Of a stretch of DNA of 5,532 nucleotides, positions 1 through 4,518 are shown piece by piece (position 1 is the stretch's first letter; each line of letters begins with the position of its first letter). The notes under the pieces are model-generated. The model was not told the origin of the DNA, searched no databases, and worked only from the letters and a program-made list of their open reading frames with translations. The position numbers and the translations under genes are program-made. The stretch is from a bacterium (lineage in GTDB: Bacteria > Spirochaetota > UBA4802 > UBA5550): contig JAAENB010000282.1 of NCBI GenBank assembly GCA_024224995.1, forward strand, positions 1 through 5,532, read 5' to 3'.

Positions 1-100
1 AATTTCCAATCCAGGAACCAGCCCCGGTTTTCTTTTTCTTTAATTCTCCAATCTCCTGTTTCAGTTCATTTATTTCCTGAAATAACTTTTTTTCGTCCAT
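1..100 (-). CDS. Partial small protein with N-terminal coiled coil (5' end only)
   Basis: An open frame starts at the ATG read from 100 and runs off the left edge with 33 codons visible. The start is set by a strong Shine-Dalgarno sequence (AAGGAGGA, about 5 bases upstream). The peptide opens MDEKKLFQEINELKQEIGEL, followed by a run of four lysines and then G-A-G-S-W-I-G-N. Residues 2-24 are charged with leucine/isoleucine at heptad-like spacing, so a short coiled coil is likely; the glycine/tryptophan stretch after it could lead into a membrane segment, but that lies outside the window. It starts 29 bases after the stop of the lipoprotein gene and shares the same ribosome-site sequence, so the two are probably cotranscribed. 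I do not recognise the family and assign no function. Confidence 0.7.
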   Translation of the reverse strand, partial: MDEKKLFQEINELKQEIGELKKKKTGAGSWIGN

Positions 101-129
101 TTTTCCTCCTTAAGGAATATAAAATATAA

Positions 130-288
130 TTATTTTTTGCCGTTCCAACGGCCTTCGCCCCAGTCGGCAGAACCCCACTTCGAAGCATCAGGGTCATCGT
201 CATCACCATAACCCGCGCCGCAGCCCGTAAAAGCTGCCGCGCACAACACTGCCAGAACAAGCAGTATACTTAGAGTTTTTTGCGCCAT
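130..288 (-). CDS. Small secreted lipoprotein, 52 residues
   Basis: The frame starts at the ATG at 288 after an excellent Shine-Dalgarno (GAAGGAGG at 300-293) and ends TAA at 130. The N-terminus (M-A-Q-K, then L-S-I-L-L-V-L-A-V-L-C-A-A-A) is a lipoprotein signal peptide ending in the lipobox F-T-G-C, so Cys23 would be lipidated. Phe at -3 is unusual in proteobacteria but tolerated in spirochaetes. The mature part is only about 30 residues: a Gly/Asp stretch (G-Y-G-D-D-D-D-P-D) and then spaced tryptophans (K-W-G-S-A-D-W-G-E-G-R-W-N-G). It is anchored in a membrane, inner or outer unknown. Function is not known. A longer open frame over nearly the same bases (260-66) lacks a signal peptide and ribosome site and is rejected in favour of this one. 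Confidence 0.8.
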   Translation of the reverse strand: MAQKTLSILLVLAVLCAAAFTGCGAGYGDDDDPDASKWGSADWGEGRWNGKK

Positions 289-292
289 TTTT

Positions 293-300
293 CCTCCTTC
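293..300 (-). promoter_or_regulatory. Shine-Dalgarno site of the lipoprotein gene
   Basis: Read on the minus strand the bases are GAAGGAGG, five bases (AAAAA-type spacer) before the ATG at 288. Nearly the same arrangement, AAGGAGGAAAAATGG, precedes the next gene at 100. The match is what decides that the 52-residue frame, not the overlapping longer one, is translated. Confidence 0.75.
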
Positions 301-349
301 TTAATTAAATTAATTATAAATTTATATTAAATTTATTGCGGTTTTTACT

Positions 350-370
350 GCAAAAAAGGCTGTTTTTTGC
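350..370. terminator. Hairpin with A/T arms, possible terminator between phosphoesterase and lipoprotein genes
   Basis: GCAAAAAA (350-357) and TTTTTTGC (363-370) are perfect 8-base complementary arms around the 5-base loop GGCTG. The hairpin sits 77-97 bases beyond the stop of the phosphoesterase gene and 62 bases before the lipoprotein start. The T-run lies inside the stem rather than after a GC-rich stem, so it is not a textbook intrinsic terminator; it could also be an operator. The rest of 301-346 is almost pure A/T (many TTAATTAA/AATTTA units) and probably contains the lipoprotein promoter, but no -35/-10 pair stands out. Confidence 0.35.
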
Positions 371-413
371 GAATTTGTCTTTTAGACGGATCTATCCCAA
401 TACCATTTAATAT

Positions 414-424
414 GAAACGGTTTC
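414..424. promoter_or_regulatory. Short palindrome GAAACGGTTTC, possible operator
   Basis: Perfect 5-base arms (GAAAC/GTTTC) around one central base, lying 23 bases past the phosphoesterase stop and about 125 bases upstream of the lipoprotein start. The shape resembles operators of helix-turn-helix repressors, but a palindrome this short can arise by chance and no -10/-35 pair is beside it. Confidence 0.2.
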
Positions 425-446
425 GGGAAAAATATATACTGTGGGG

Positions 447-1349
447 CTAGTTGATATTTTTATTTTTATATAAAACCGCAAGGATTTCCGGAATCTTCTC
501 ATCCGCTTCATCGATATGAAACGCGCACGATCCCGCACCAAAGTGGCCGCCGCCGCCATACTTCGCAGCCACTGCGCCTAAATGTACCTTGCTCTGACGA
601 TTGAAAATAGACTGGCCAAGACTCACGATCACTTTTTCTCGATTGTCTTTTTTAAAACGAATTTTTACATCAGTGTAGATATCCGGATACAGGGAATAAA
701 TCAAAAAGCGGTTCCCCTTTGGCTCTACTTCGAGATCGCGAAAATCGGTTATGCCGATATTATTTTTTATAGATGTGTGTTTTTTTAAGTGCTCGGCGTA
801 TTGTTTATCCTGCTCCAATTCAGCAGTATATCTTTGACAAACTTCGCTCTCCGTGAGAATGGTTTCAATGGGCTCCCTGCCCAAAAGATCCACGATCTTG
901 TTCCAGTAATATTCATCTTCTTTTTTGCTGCCGGAAATGGTTGTTGATAATAATATATACGGATAATTCTCCGGGTGAAGAACCTCTTCTATTGATATAT
1001 CCCCGGAATCTATTTTATCGGTCCGGGTTACCAGTTCTCTAAAATCTCTTGAAAAATCAGTGTGATAATACTCGTAAATAACACCTGCCGCCGAAGGCGC
1101 GATCTTAAAAGCCCCGGCAAACGGCCTCTCTGTTTGATTAATCTGATTCGTATGGTGATGATCGAACCATAAAGAGCAGTTTTCCACATAGGGTAAATTC
1201 GCGACGATATCGCCCTCCCCTATTTCATGGCTTCTCTCTTTTATTTCATAGGGCTCTACCCAGAATATTGGCTCCGTAATATCCAGGACATTTCGCAGTA
1301 AAACAGCACAAACAATGCCGTCGAAATCGGGTCTTGTTACAATTCTCAT
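447..1349 (-). CDS. DHH/DHHA1 family phosphoesterase
   Basis: This 300-residue cytoplasmic enzyme has the layout of the DHH phosphoesterase superfamily (RecJ, NrnA nano-RNase, exopolyphosphatase-like proteins). The N-terminal metal-binding domain shows D8-F-D10-G (motif I), D47 (motif II candidate), F-D63-H64-H65-H66 (the DHH signature) and D111-K-I-D114-S-G (motif IV). The C-terminal DHHA1 substrate domain ends with the glycine-rich G-G-G-G-H269-F-G-A-G-S-C motif. The His that usually precedes motif I in NrnA/RecJ (H-x-x-x-D-x-D) is Thr5 here, as I recall for the 'exopolyphosphatase-like' subgroup. Likely activity is Mn2+-dependent hydrolysis of a phosphodiester or phosphoanhydride: nano-RNA, cyclic dinucleotide product, pAp or polyphosphate cannot be told apart. 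The start is the only good one, but it lacks a Shine-Dalgarno, so it may depend on translation of the upstream regulator, whose displaced frame ends 12 bases before. Confidence 0.88.
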   Translation of the reverse strand: MRIVTRPDFDGIVCAVLLRNVLDITEPIFWVEPYEIKERSHEIGEGDIVANLPYVENCSLWFDHHHTNQINQTERPFAGAFKIAPSAAGVIYEYYHTDFSRDFRELVTRTDKIDSGDISIEEVLHPENYPYILLSTTISGSKKEDEYYWNKIVDLLGREPIETILTESEVCQRYTAELEQDKQYAEHLKKHTSIKNNIGITDFRDLEVEPKGNRFLIYSLYPDIYTDVKIRFKKDNREKVIVSLGQSIFNRQSKVHLGAVAAKYGGGGHFGAGSCAFHIDEADEKIPEILAVLYKNKNIN

Positions 1350-1361
1350 TTTGATATGTTT

Positions 1362-1480
1362 TTAGCTGCGGGCCTTTCCGTCAACAAAAATATCTCCGGA
1401 TTCCGGCACAGCTGTCCCTTCCCCATCTTTCTCCTGATGCGGTTTTTTGCTGAATAACCGGTTTGTGTAGACGAATTCGC
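1362..1480 (-). pseudogene. Out-of-frame C-terminal continuation of the ribbon-helix-helix gene
   Basis: Directly after the stop at 1481 a different minus-strand frame reads like real protein: V-S-E-F-V-Y-T-N-R-L-F-S-K-K, then a hydrophilic stretch ending V-D-G-K-A-R-S and a TAA at 1364-1362. It has no start codon (ATG, GTG or TTG) in a plausible place, so it is not a gene on its own. Adding one base near 1484-1490 would join it to the regulator, giving a protein of about 195 residues whose stop lies 12 bases before the phosphoesterase start. The simplest reading is a one-base deletion, in the organism or in the assembly. This segment was judged by eye from residue composition only. Confidence 0.45.
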
Positions 1481-1948
1481 TTACGTGAAGTATTCTTCCA
1501 GATGAGCCGCTTCCGGAAACCCCCAGTAAATGACGAATTTCTGCAATCCGCCGGATTCCCGCGCCAGAAAAAGGTATTGAGATGGATAACTATCCAGATC
1601 AACGGGATCTTCGGCAGCGGAAAGCTCTTCTACCAGCTGGTCCAGGTACTCGTTTATCGCTATGGCGATAATCAGGGAAACAGATCGTTTAAAAAACTTC
1701 CGCATATCCAGGAACGATTCATAAATATGGGCTTCCGGGTACACATGAATCCGTTTCCAATTACAAGCAAGGTCTCTAAACTGGTACTTTATCTGCTTAA
1801 ACGTCTCCAAAGGAATTTCTTTTTTCTTCATAACACGATCCAGAAGCAGGATAATAATATCGCTCCTGGACATCTTCACCTGCCGGGAAGCAGCTTCCAC
1901 TTTTTCCAAAAGTTCGATGTTAATGTAAATTGTGGTATTTATATACAT
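1481..1948 (-). CDS. Tandem ribbon-helix-helix (CopG/Arc-like) DNA-binding protein, C-terminus probably frameshifted
   Basis: The 155-residue frame starts at the ATG at 1948 behind GGAGG (4-base spacer). Residues 4-40 fit a ribbon-helix-helix motif: a short strand (T-T-I-Y-I-N), helix 1 (E-L-L-E-K-V-E-A-A-S-R), a turn (V-K-M-S-R-S-D) and helix 2 (I-I-I-L-L-L-D-R-V-M). Residues 66-105 repeat this plan: R-I-H-V-Y-P-E-A, Y-E-S-F-L-D-M-R-K-F-F, K-R-S-V-S-L-I, I-A-I-A-I-N-E-Y-L. Such proteins normally dimerise to build one DNA-binding ribbon; two motifs in one chain suggest an intramolecular pseudo-dimer, as in F-plasmid TraY. The remainder (120-155) is aromatic-rich and ends abruptly at F-T, with coding-like sequence continuing in another frame. 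It is probably a transcription regulator; autoregulation or control of the phosphoesterase is plausible but unproven. No toxin gene is adjacent. Confidence 0.75.
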   Translation of the reverse strand: MYINTTIYINIELLEKVEAASRQVKMSRSDIIILLLDRVMKKKEIPLETFKQIKYQFRDLACNWKRIHVYPEAHIYESFLDMRKFFKRSVSLIIAIAINEYLDQLVEELSAAEDPVDLDSYPSQYLFLARESGGLQKFVIYWGFPEAAHLEEYFT

Positions 1949-2104
1949 AAGGCCTCCGTTTTTTTATTTGAAACTTTTTTTACCCCTATACTATTAGGAC
2001 GAACGGGAAGGCCTTTTCATGAAAAAAAAATTTGATTTTTTGCGATTTTTTGAAAAAAAATTAAAATTCTTCACCCCTCACGCAAATCTGTCGAATATAA
2101 GAGC
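1949..2104. promoter_or_regulatory. Divergent intergenic region with phased A/T tracts
   Basis: This 156-base gap separates the minus-strand regulator from the plus-strand peptidase and must hold promoters for both. Between 2022 and 2060 there is an A9 run, two copies of GATTTTTTG (2034-2042 and 2044-2052, ten bases apart) and an A8 run; tracts at about one per helical turn are typical of intrinsically curved or UP-element-like DNA. AAGGCCT occurs at 1949-1955 beside the regulator's ribosome site and again, as the palindrome AAGGCCTT, at 2008-2015. A weak plus-strand promoter (TTGAAA at 1968-1973, 18-base spacer, TATTAG at 1992-1997) is possible. No confident promoter can be named for either gene. 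Confidence 0.4.
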
Positions 2105-3049
2105 ATGAGGCAAATTTTTGACAAAAATAAGGGCATGAGACATAATATAGTCATATTAATAATAATGCTGATATTCATGTTTACCGGAGCCGGTTTCGCG
2201 AACAATTCCGCAACCACTCTAAAGAGCCTTAAGACCACAGGCAACAAGGCTCTCAAATCCCTGCGGGGCGATATTCGAACTGCTATACGGACCATTCGCA
2301 GCAACCGGCCCCCGGAAAAGCTGCCGGATCTGAAATTTTATAAATACCGGGTAAAAAAAGGGGAAAACTTCTGGAAGATCCTGGCCCGGTCTTCCCTGGA
2401 TATGGACACCCTTATTTCCCTGAATTCCATATCCTCACCCCGGGATATTCAGCCCGGAACAATCATATATTTCCCCAATATGAGGGGCATAATCATCAAT
2501 GGAACCGATAAAAAAAAGATCCGGAACATACTCAGGAAAAACCGGGTAAAATCGAAGTATATTTACCGGGTAAATAAATGCGCTGATTTTAACAAACCAT
2601 ACCTTTTTCTCCCCTGCGTAAAACTGACGAGCCTGGAACGCTCCCTGTTCCTGGGAACGGGATTTATATATCCCTTAAAAAAAGGGAAACGCACCTCGGG
2701 ATTTGGTTCCAGAAGGAACCCTTTTAACAAAAAAAAATTCCAGTTCCATACGGGAATAGATATAGCCTGCGCGAAAAAAACAAAGGTATTCGCGGCCCGG
2801 GCGGGAAAAGTAATCTTCTCCGGGTACAAAGGCGGGTATGGCCGCCTGGTAATACTACAGCATGAACACGGATACCGGAGCTATTACGGCCACCTGAGCA
2901 GATCCCTGGTGAGAAAAGGCCGCGTGGTAAAAACCGGGGAACGTATTGCTCTATCCGGCAATACGGGAAGAACAACAGGGCCTCATCTCCATTTTGAGAT
3001 CAGGCGCGGGGGAAGAGCTATTAATCCGGGTGTGATGCTGCGGAGGTAG
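2105..3049 (+). CDS. Secreted LysM + M23 (lysostaphin-type) metallopeptidase
   Basis: A 314-residue cell-wall hydrolase acting in the periplasm. It opens with a signal peptide (hydrophobic core about 15-27, cleavage likely after F-T-G-A-G-F-A at 32), then a basic linker (40-75). A LysM peptidoglycan-binding domain follows at about 79-124 (Y-R-V-K-K-G-E-N-F-W-K-I, I-Q-P-G-T-I-I-Y-F-P), a second linker, and an M23 peptidase domain at about 196-308. The zinc site is intact: H215-x-x-x-D219 and H294-L-H296, plus H263 in Y-Y-G-H-L. Members of this family cut peptide cross-links of peptidoglycan or, when degenerate, activate amidases; here the catalytic residues argue for an active endopeptidase. 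A second in-frame ATG at 2135 gives a tidier signal peptide (M-R-H-N-I-V-I-L-I-I). Neither start has a real Shine-Dalgarno, so the exact start is undecided. The barrel-protein genes follow on the same strand after a gap with their own promoter. Confidence 0.9.
   Translation: MRQIFDKNKGMRHNIVILIIMLIFMFTGAGFANNSATTLKSLKTTGNKALKSLRGDIRTAIRTIRSNRPPEKLPDLKFYKYRVKKGENFWKILARSSLDMDTLISLNSISSPRDIQPGTIIYFPNMRGIIINGTDKKKIRNILRKNRVKSKYIYRVNKCADFNKPYLFLPCVKLTSLERSLFLGTGFIYPLKKGKRTSGFGSRRNPFNKKKFQFHTGIDIACAKKTKVFAARAGKVIFSGYKGGYGRLVILQHEHGYRSYYGHLSRSLVRKGRVVKTGERIALSGNTGRTTGPHLHFEIRRGGRAINPGVMLRR
2118..2146 (+). promoter_or_regulatory. Sigma70-like promoter match inside the peptidase N-terminus
   Basis: A perfect -35 (TTGACA, 2118-2123), a 17-base spacer and a near-perfect -10 (CATAAT, 2141-2146) lie across both candidate start codons of the peptidase. 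Transcription from it would begin near 2153, after both ATGs and within the signal-peptide codons, so it cannot express the intact peptidase from 2105 or 2135. It may be chance in AT-rich sequence or could drive a shorter product or downstream genes. Confidence 0.3.
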
Positions 3050-3074
3050 CACTTCGGCTCCGCTCAGTGACCGG
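3050..3074. repeat. Short GC-rich dispersed-repeat-like sequence
   Basis: The bases directly after the peptidase stop (CACTTCGGCTCCGCTCAGTG and then ACCGG; inverse ending ...GAGCCGAAGTG) match a motif I recall from intergenic regions of many unrelated bacteria, of the 'CTGAGCG(T/G)AG(T/C)CGAAG' type. CACT/AGTG ends form short inverted arms, and CTCCGC (3058-3063) can also pair with GCGGAG (3040-3045) at the end of the peptidase gene. Recognition is from memory only; there is no second copy in this window. No T-run follows, so it is a poor terminator candidate. Confidence 0.4.
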
Positions 3075-3093
3075 TGATCGGGTGGAGAGAAAG

Positions 3094-3123
3094 GCTTAAA
3101 AAACTGCTTGTAAAAAATTAAGC
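3094..3123. promoter_or_regulatory. Inverted repeat spanning the -35 box, possible operator
   Basis: GCTTAA (3094-3099) and TTAAGC (3118-3123) are perfect 6-base arms separated by 18 bases that contain the -35 hexamer of the barrel-gene promoter. The same bases also show a loose direct repeat (GCTTAAAAAA / GCTTGTAAAAAA). A regulator bound here would block RNA polymerase, but which regulator is unknown. Confidence 0.3.
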
Positions 3124-3136
3124 GGGATCGTATATT
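3108..3136 (+). promoter_or_regulatory. Sigma70-type promoter of the outer-membrane protein operon
   Basis: TTGTAA (3108-3113; four of six consensus bases) is followed by an ideal 17-base spacer (3114-3130) and TATATT (3131-3136; five of six). Initiation about seven bases past the -10 falls at 3143-3144, leaving a leader of only four to five bases before the ATG at 3148. This would make the transcript effectively leaderless and fits the absence of a Shine-Dalgarno sequence there. Confidence 0.5.
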
Positions 3137-3147
3137 TTAACCTGACC

Positions 3148-3777
3148 ATGATTAAAAAAATACTAATAATAACGGTTATCACCCTGACTTTCCCAACTCT
3201 CCTATGGGCGGCCGATTTCATTGGCGTGGGAGCCCAGGTGGGATTTCAATATGATGTAGGGAACCTGGAGTCGCGGCCCGGTATTGAAACTGAGGCTCAG
3301 AGCAACATCCTTCTGGGGGCGTTTGTAAAAATAGACAGGGGACCGCTTTTTATGCGAACCGGCGCGGATCATACCTTTTCCCTGGGAGCGGGGAAAGTCC
3401 TTAACAGTTCAGCGGGAAAACTTTCCAAAACAAATATACAGTATACATCAATCCCCCTTTACCTGGGAGTCAACTTCCCGGTACGGGATAAGGGAAAATT
3501 CTACATTGGCATGGGCGGCACCTATCTTCTTGGAAGAGGAAACGTAACCACATCGGCCGGGGTTACAACAATCAGTGACTGGGCGTACGGGCCTGGATTT
3601 CTTGCGGGAATTCAGCTCCGGGTAGGCGATTCCATCAGGTTTTTCATGGAATGGGAATACCTCTCCGCGAAGACCGATCCTGTGGTAAATATAGACACCG
3701 GCAGTACCTGGAAAGACTTTTCAGTTGATTTTACGGGTCATAGAATACACCTGGGGATGTTGTATTATATAATATAA
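3148..3777 (+). CDS. Outer-membrane beta-barrel protein, paralog 1 of 3
   Basis: A 209-residue exported protein. The signal peptide (M-I-K-K, hydrophobic to 20, L-L-W-A-A) is cut after A21 or A22. The mature chain is a series of alternating-residue amphipathic strands rich in Gly and aromatics, e.g. F-I-G-V-G-A-Q-V-G-F (24-33), L-F-M-R-T-G-A-D (67-74), I-P-L-Y-L-G-V-N-F-P-V (102-112), F-Y-I-G-M-G-G-T-Y-L-L (118-128), I-R-F-F-M-E-W-E-Y-L (163-172) and a last strand R-I-H-L-G-M-L-Y-Y-I-I. About eight strands would fit the length, as in small barrel proteins; no OmpA peptidoglycan-binding domain follows. It shares motif order with the next two genes. Cargo or ligand cannot be inferred. The start follows a strong promoter and has no Shine-Dalgarno. 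Confidence 0.8.
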   Translation: MIKKILIITVITLTFPTLLWAADFIGVGAQVGFQYDVGNLESRPGIETEAQSNILLGAFVKIDRGPLFMRTGADHTFSLGAGKVLNSSAGKLSKTNIQYTSIPLYLGVNFPVRDKGKFYIGMGGTYLLGRGNVTTSAGVTTISDWAYGPGFLAGIQLRVGDSIRFFMEWEYLSAKTDPVVNIDTGSTWKDFSVDFTGHRIHLGMLYYII

Positions 3778-3790
3778 CCAGAAAAACCAT

Positions 3791-4495
3791 ATGAAAAAAA
3801 AGATATTTATAATAGCAGTAATTCTATTACTCCCAGGCCTTTCTTTCGCGGTTTCCGTAAAATACGGAATTGGCGGGCACCTGGGTTTTATCCCGGAAAT
3901 GGGGAACGAGCTTCATTCTTCAGTTCATGAATCGGGGCTGGGAGTAACCAACGGAATAAAAGGCATAAACCGGTCCAAAGACGGGCTTGCTACCGAAGCA
4001 GTGAGCAGGCTTTTTGGTCTTTACGGCGGCGCTTATTTTAAAGTAGTGGTATTTAACTATTTTCTATTCCGCGCAGGAGCCGACGTTGCCTATGGCGTAG
4101 GCGGTTCGGGAATAACCCTTGATGCCGCGGATAATTTAATAACCGTTTCATACTCAATGTGGTTTTTCGACGTGCCTCTTACAGTGGGGCTTTCCGTACC
4201 GTTCTGGAAAGACGTGACCCTTTCTTTCAGCTGCGGGCTTGCTTTTGCCTATGGAAATTACTCCAACAGTTTTTCCGCGCCAATCTCCAGTGAGGGATCA
4301 TTTGCCGATTGGACCGTACCACTGGTGATAATTCTGGAAGGAGAGTATTATTTAACGAAAACCCTGGCCCTGACATCGTCTGTTTCCTATTTCAGAGGGG
4401 CAACAACAGTCATTAAAAGCGCTTCCGATTATGCTTCTGTCGATTTTACCGCCTATCGATGGAGCATTGGAGCATGTTTTTATATAAAAAAATAA
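3791..4495 (+). CDS. Outer-membrane beta-barrel protein, paralog 2 of 3
   Basis: A 234-residue exported protein starting 13 bases after the previous stop. The signal peptide is clear: M-K-K-K, a hydrophobic core, L-S-F-A with cleavage after A20. Barrel-like strands include Y-G-I-G-G-H-L-G-F (25-33), Y-F-L-F-R-A-G-A-D-V-A-Y (90-101), D-V-P-L-T-V-G-L-S-V-P-F (127-138), V-T-L-S-F-S-C-G-L-A-F-A-Y (142-154) and the last strand A-Y-R-W-S-I-G-A-C-F-Y-I. It lines up with paralogs 1 and 3 through the F-R-A-G-A-D strand and the P-L-T-V-G-L-x-V-P turn. An insertion at 40-75 (Gly/Ser/Glu-rich) is likely an exposed loop. The end, F-Y-I-K-K, carries two lysines after the aromatic, unlike the usual terminal Phe of barrel proteins. 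No Shine-Dalgarno; a TATAAT at 3768-3773 has no fitting -35, so translation by readthrough from gene 1 is likelier. Confidence 0.78.
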   Translation: MKKKIFIIAVILLLPGLSFAVSVKYGIGGHLGFIPEMGNELHSSVHESGLGVTNGIKGINRSKDGLATEAVSRLFGLYGGAYFKVVVFNYFLFRAGADVAYGVGGSGITLDAADNLITVSYSMWFFDVPLTVGLSVPFWKDVTLSFSCGLAFAYGNYSNSFSAPISSEGSFADWTVPLVIILEGEYYLTKTLALTSSVSYFRGATTVIKSASDYASVDFTAYRWSIGACFYIKK

Positions 4496-4518
4496 AATGA
4501 ATTTACTATTAATTTAAC

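Noticed and set aside
66..260. 64-codon minus-strand frame overlapping the lipoprotein
   Set aside because: It has no ribosome site and no sensible composition, and it overlaps both the better-supported lipoprotein and the start of the next gene.
582..788. 68-codon plus-strand frame inside the phosphoesterase
   Set aside because: Antisense to well-conserved DHH coding sequence, with no ribosome site or recognisable features.
1381..1602. 73-codon minus-strand frame across the end of the regulator
   Set aside because: The start lies within the regulator; the residues are Arg/Cys/Trp-rich as in a shadow frame, and the neighbouring frame ending at 1362 has better protein-like content.
1981..2000. 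CCTA...TAGG (1984-1997) as operator of the regulator
   Set aside because: The arms are only four bases and the centre is asymmetric; too weak to separate from chance.
1463..2035. 190-codon plus-strand frame
   Set aside because: Antisense to the whole regulator and extending through A/T tracts; the long frame is best explained as the complement of the real gene.
2071..2304. Minus-strand frames over the peptidase (also 2563-2829 and 2724-2975)
   Set aside because: Antisense shadows of a protein whose zinc site and LysM domain are clear on the other strand.
3766..3773. TATAAT before barrel gene 2 as a separate promoter
   Set aside because: It lies in the last codons of gene 1 and has no acceptable -35 at 16-18 bases; the 13-base gap makes an operon more likely.
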